Positions 61,766 to 64,000 of a stretch of 64,000 nucleotides of DNA are shown in pieces. The notes beneath the pieces are model-generated. The model made no database searches, had not been told where the DNA came from, and worked only from the letters and a program-made list of their open reading frames with translations. Source of the stretch: Hydractinia symbiolongicarpus (lineage: Eukaryota > Cnidaria > Hydrozoa > Anthoathecata > Hydractiniidae); NCBI RefSeq assembly GCF_029227915.1, contig NC_079877.1, positions 33,259,851 to 33,323,850 of the forward strand. The letters are read 5' to 3'. Position numbers and translations under genes: made by a program. Numbering within the stretch: position 1 is the first letter of the stretch; each line of letters starts with the position of its first letter.

Positions 61766-63998
61766 AGTAAACCCATTTCCAGAACGATTTTTTAAATTAT
61801 TTTTTCACCACTAAAACGCATAAGACTTGTAGTTTTCAGAAATGTTTTTATTTTTGATGAGACGCTTAATGAAAGTGGTTTAATCGCCGGCAAACGAAAA
61901 CCTGCGATTTCCCGTAAATCCCGGGTTTCGCCCGTATAGTCGAATGTATACAAAGAAAGTACCCTGTGAGTAAACTCATTTCCAAAACGATTTTTTAAAG
62001 TATCTTTTCACCACTAAAACGCATGAGACTTGTAGTTTTCAAAAATGTTTTCATTTTTGATGAGACGCTGATTAAAAGAAGTTTAATCGCCGGCAAACGA
62101 AAACCCGCCATTTCCCGTAAACCCCGAACTCGGCCCGTATAGTCAAAAGTATACAAAGAAAGTACCCAGGGAGTAAACTGATTTCCCAACCGATTTTTTA
62201 TATTATTTTTTCACCACTAAAACGCATGAGACTTGTAGTTTTCAAAAATGTTTTCATTTTTGATGAGACGCTTATTGAAAGAGGTTTAATCGCCGGCAAA
62301 CGAAAACCCGCGATTTCCCGTAAATCCTGGGCTTGGCCCGTATAGTCAAAAGTATACAAAGAAAGTACCCTGTGAGTAAACTCATTTCCAGAACGATTTT
62401 TTAAATTATTTTTTCAACACTAAAACGCATAAGACTTGTAGTTTTCAGAAATGTTTTTATTTTTGATGAGACGCTTAATGAAAGTGGTTTAATCGCCGGC
62501 AAACGAAAACCTGCGATTTCCCGTAAATCCCAGGTTTGGCCCGTATAGTCGAATGTATACAAAGAAAGTACCCTGTGAGTAAACTCAATTCCAAAACGAT
62601 TTTTTAAAGTATCTTTTCACCACTAAAACGCATGAGACTTGTAGTTTTCAAAAATGTTTTCATTTTTGATGAGACGCTGATTAAAAGAAGTTTAATCGCC
62701 GGCAAACGAAAACCCGCCATTTCCCGTAAACCCCGAACTCGGCCCGTATAGTCAAAAGTAGACAAATGAAGTACCCAGGGAGTAAACTCATTTCCTGAAC
62801 GATTTTTTAAATTATTTTTTCACCACTAAAATGCATGAGACTTGTAGTTTTCAAAAATGTTTTCATTTTTGATGAGACGCTTAATGAAAGAGGTTTAATC
62901 GCCGGCAAACGAAAACCCGCGATTTCCTGTACATCCCGGGCTTGGCCCGTATTATCAAAAGTATACAAAGAAAGTACCCTGTGAGTAAACTCATTTCCAG
63001 AACGATTTTTTAAATTATTTTTTCACCACTAAAACGCATAAGACTTGTAGTTTTCAGAAATGTTTTCATTTTTGATGAGACGCTTAATGAAAGTGGTTTA
63101 ATCGCCGGCAAACGAAAACCTGCGATTTCCCGTAAACCCCGAACTCGGCCCGTATAGTCAAAAGTATACAAAGAAAGTACCCAGGGAGTAAACTGATTTC
63201 CCAAACGATTTTTTATATTATTTTTTCACCACTAAAACGCATAAGACTTGTAGTTTTCAGAAATGTTTTTATTTTTGATGAGACGCTTAATGAAAGTGGT
63301 TTAATCGCCGGCAAACGAAAACCTGCGATTTCCCGTAAATCCCGGGTTTGGCCCGTAAAGTCGAATGTATACAAAGAAAGTACCCTGTGAGTAAACTCAT
63401 TTCCAAAACGATTTTTTAAAGTATCTTTTCACCACTAAAACGCATGAGACTTGTAGTTTTCAAAAATGTTTTCATTTTTGATGAGACGCTGATTAGAAGA
63501 AGTTAATTCGCCGGCAAACGAAAACCCGCCATTTCCCGTAAACCCCGAACTCGGCCCGTATAGTCAAAAGTATACAAAGAAAGTACCCAGGGAGTAAACT
63601 GATTTCCCAAACGATTTTTTATATTATTTTTTCACCACTAAAACGCATGAGACTTGTAGTTTTCAAAAATGTTTTCATTTTTGATGAGACGCTTATTGAA
63701 AGAGGTTTAATCGCCGGCAAACGAAAACCCGCGATTTCCCGTAAATCCCGGGCTTGGCCCGTATAGTCAAAAGTATACAAAGAAAGTACCCGGTGAGTAA
63801 ACTCATTTCCAGAACGATTTTTTAATATATTTTTTCACCACTAAAACGCATAAGACTTGTAGTTTTCAGAAATGTTTTTATTTTTTATGAGACGCTTAAT
63901 GAAAGTGGTTTAATCGCCGGCAAACGAAAACCCGCGATTTCCCGTAAATCCCGGGTTAGGCCCGTATAGTCGAATGTATACAAAGAAAGTACCCTGTG
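61766..63998. repeat. 2233-bp (11-monomer) higher-order repeat, third copy
   Basis: AGTAAACCCATTTCC returns at 61766, 6698 bp after the first copy, followed by the same ordered markers to the window end. It is separated from the second copy by about 2.2 kb of partial and rearranged units (59530-61765), part of which (about 60.9-61.6 kb) resembles the 53-54 kb zone with GTAGACAAATGAAG and CCTGTACATCCC. Confidence 0.8.
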
Positions 63999-64000
63999 AG

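Larger units (their letters stand above)
26436..64000. repeat. 203-bp tandem satellite array, right part (about 185 monomers)
   Basis: The same satellite resumes in the same orientation, with GATGACACGC at 26437 and then a landmark every 203 bp to the window end. If the LINE and one lost T are discounted, the phase is continuous with the left array. Monomers of 201, 202, 204 and 243-244 bp occur as rarities. No gene, RNA or second mobile element is seen. The array continues past 64000. Confidence 0.97.

Noticed and set aside
1-64000. CRISPR array
   Set aside because: The regular repeats are contiguous 203-bp units with no unique spacers, no short palindromic repeat unit and no cas genes, and the context is eukaryotic.

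Overview
The window is almost entirely one tandem satellite array. A monomer of about 203 bp repeats head-to-tail, always in the same orientation, roughly 300 times. The array runs off both ends, so it is longer than 64 kb. A single foreign segment interrupts it at 24798-26435: a 5'-truncated non-LTR retrotransposon (LINE) on the + strand with an open reverse transcriptase frame. I see no other protein gene, no tRNA or rRNA, no CRISPR and no bacterial gene organisation. Long satellite with higher-order repeats (HORs) plus a LINE of CR1/L2/Jockey-like type points to a eukaryote, most likely an invertebrate animal. Cnidarian or another marine invertebrate is a low-confidence guess from the RT style. 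The setting is probably constitutive heterochromatin, such as pericentromere, centromere or a subtelomeric block.

Layout. 1-5.3 kb: three recurring monomer types, recognised by the text after the GATGAGACGC landmark. They are A (CTGATTAAAAG), B (CTTATTGAAAG) and C (CTTAATGAAAG), often ordered C-A-B as a 609-bp trimer. 5.3-15 kb: mosaic with nested block duplications at offsets of 2843, 2233, 610 and 810 bp. 15-24.1 kb: heterogeneous monomers including a type with GCAGTTATC and AATCCGGGG signatures, and one extended monomer. 24.1-30 kb: A/B/C-like monomers again, holding the LINE. 30-33 kb: clean 609-bp trimers. 33.1-41.2 kb: two tandem copies of a giant block of 19 and 21 monomers. 41-43.8 kb: 813-bp tetramer duplication and diverged monomers. 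43.8-54 kb: repeated copies of a block carrying an extended 243-bp monomer, plus a 1660-bp duplication with a readable chimeric junction. 54-64 kb: A/B/C-like monomers in an 11-mer of 2233 bp.

How it fits together. There is no pathway here. The array records its own history of unequal exchange: copies of blocks differ by whole monomers, and breakpoints fall in register inside monomers. The LINE entered late. A neighbouring HOR copy preserves the empty site, so the insertion can be read to the nucleotide: no target-site duplication and about 1 bp lost. The many short frames in the satellite are by-products of a low-stop sequence whose 203-bp period shifts frame at every monomer, and I do not annotate them as genes.
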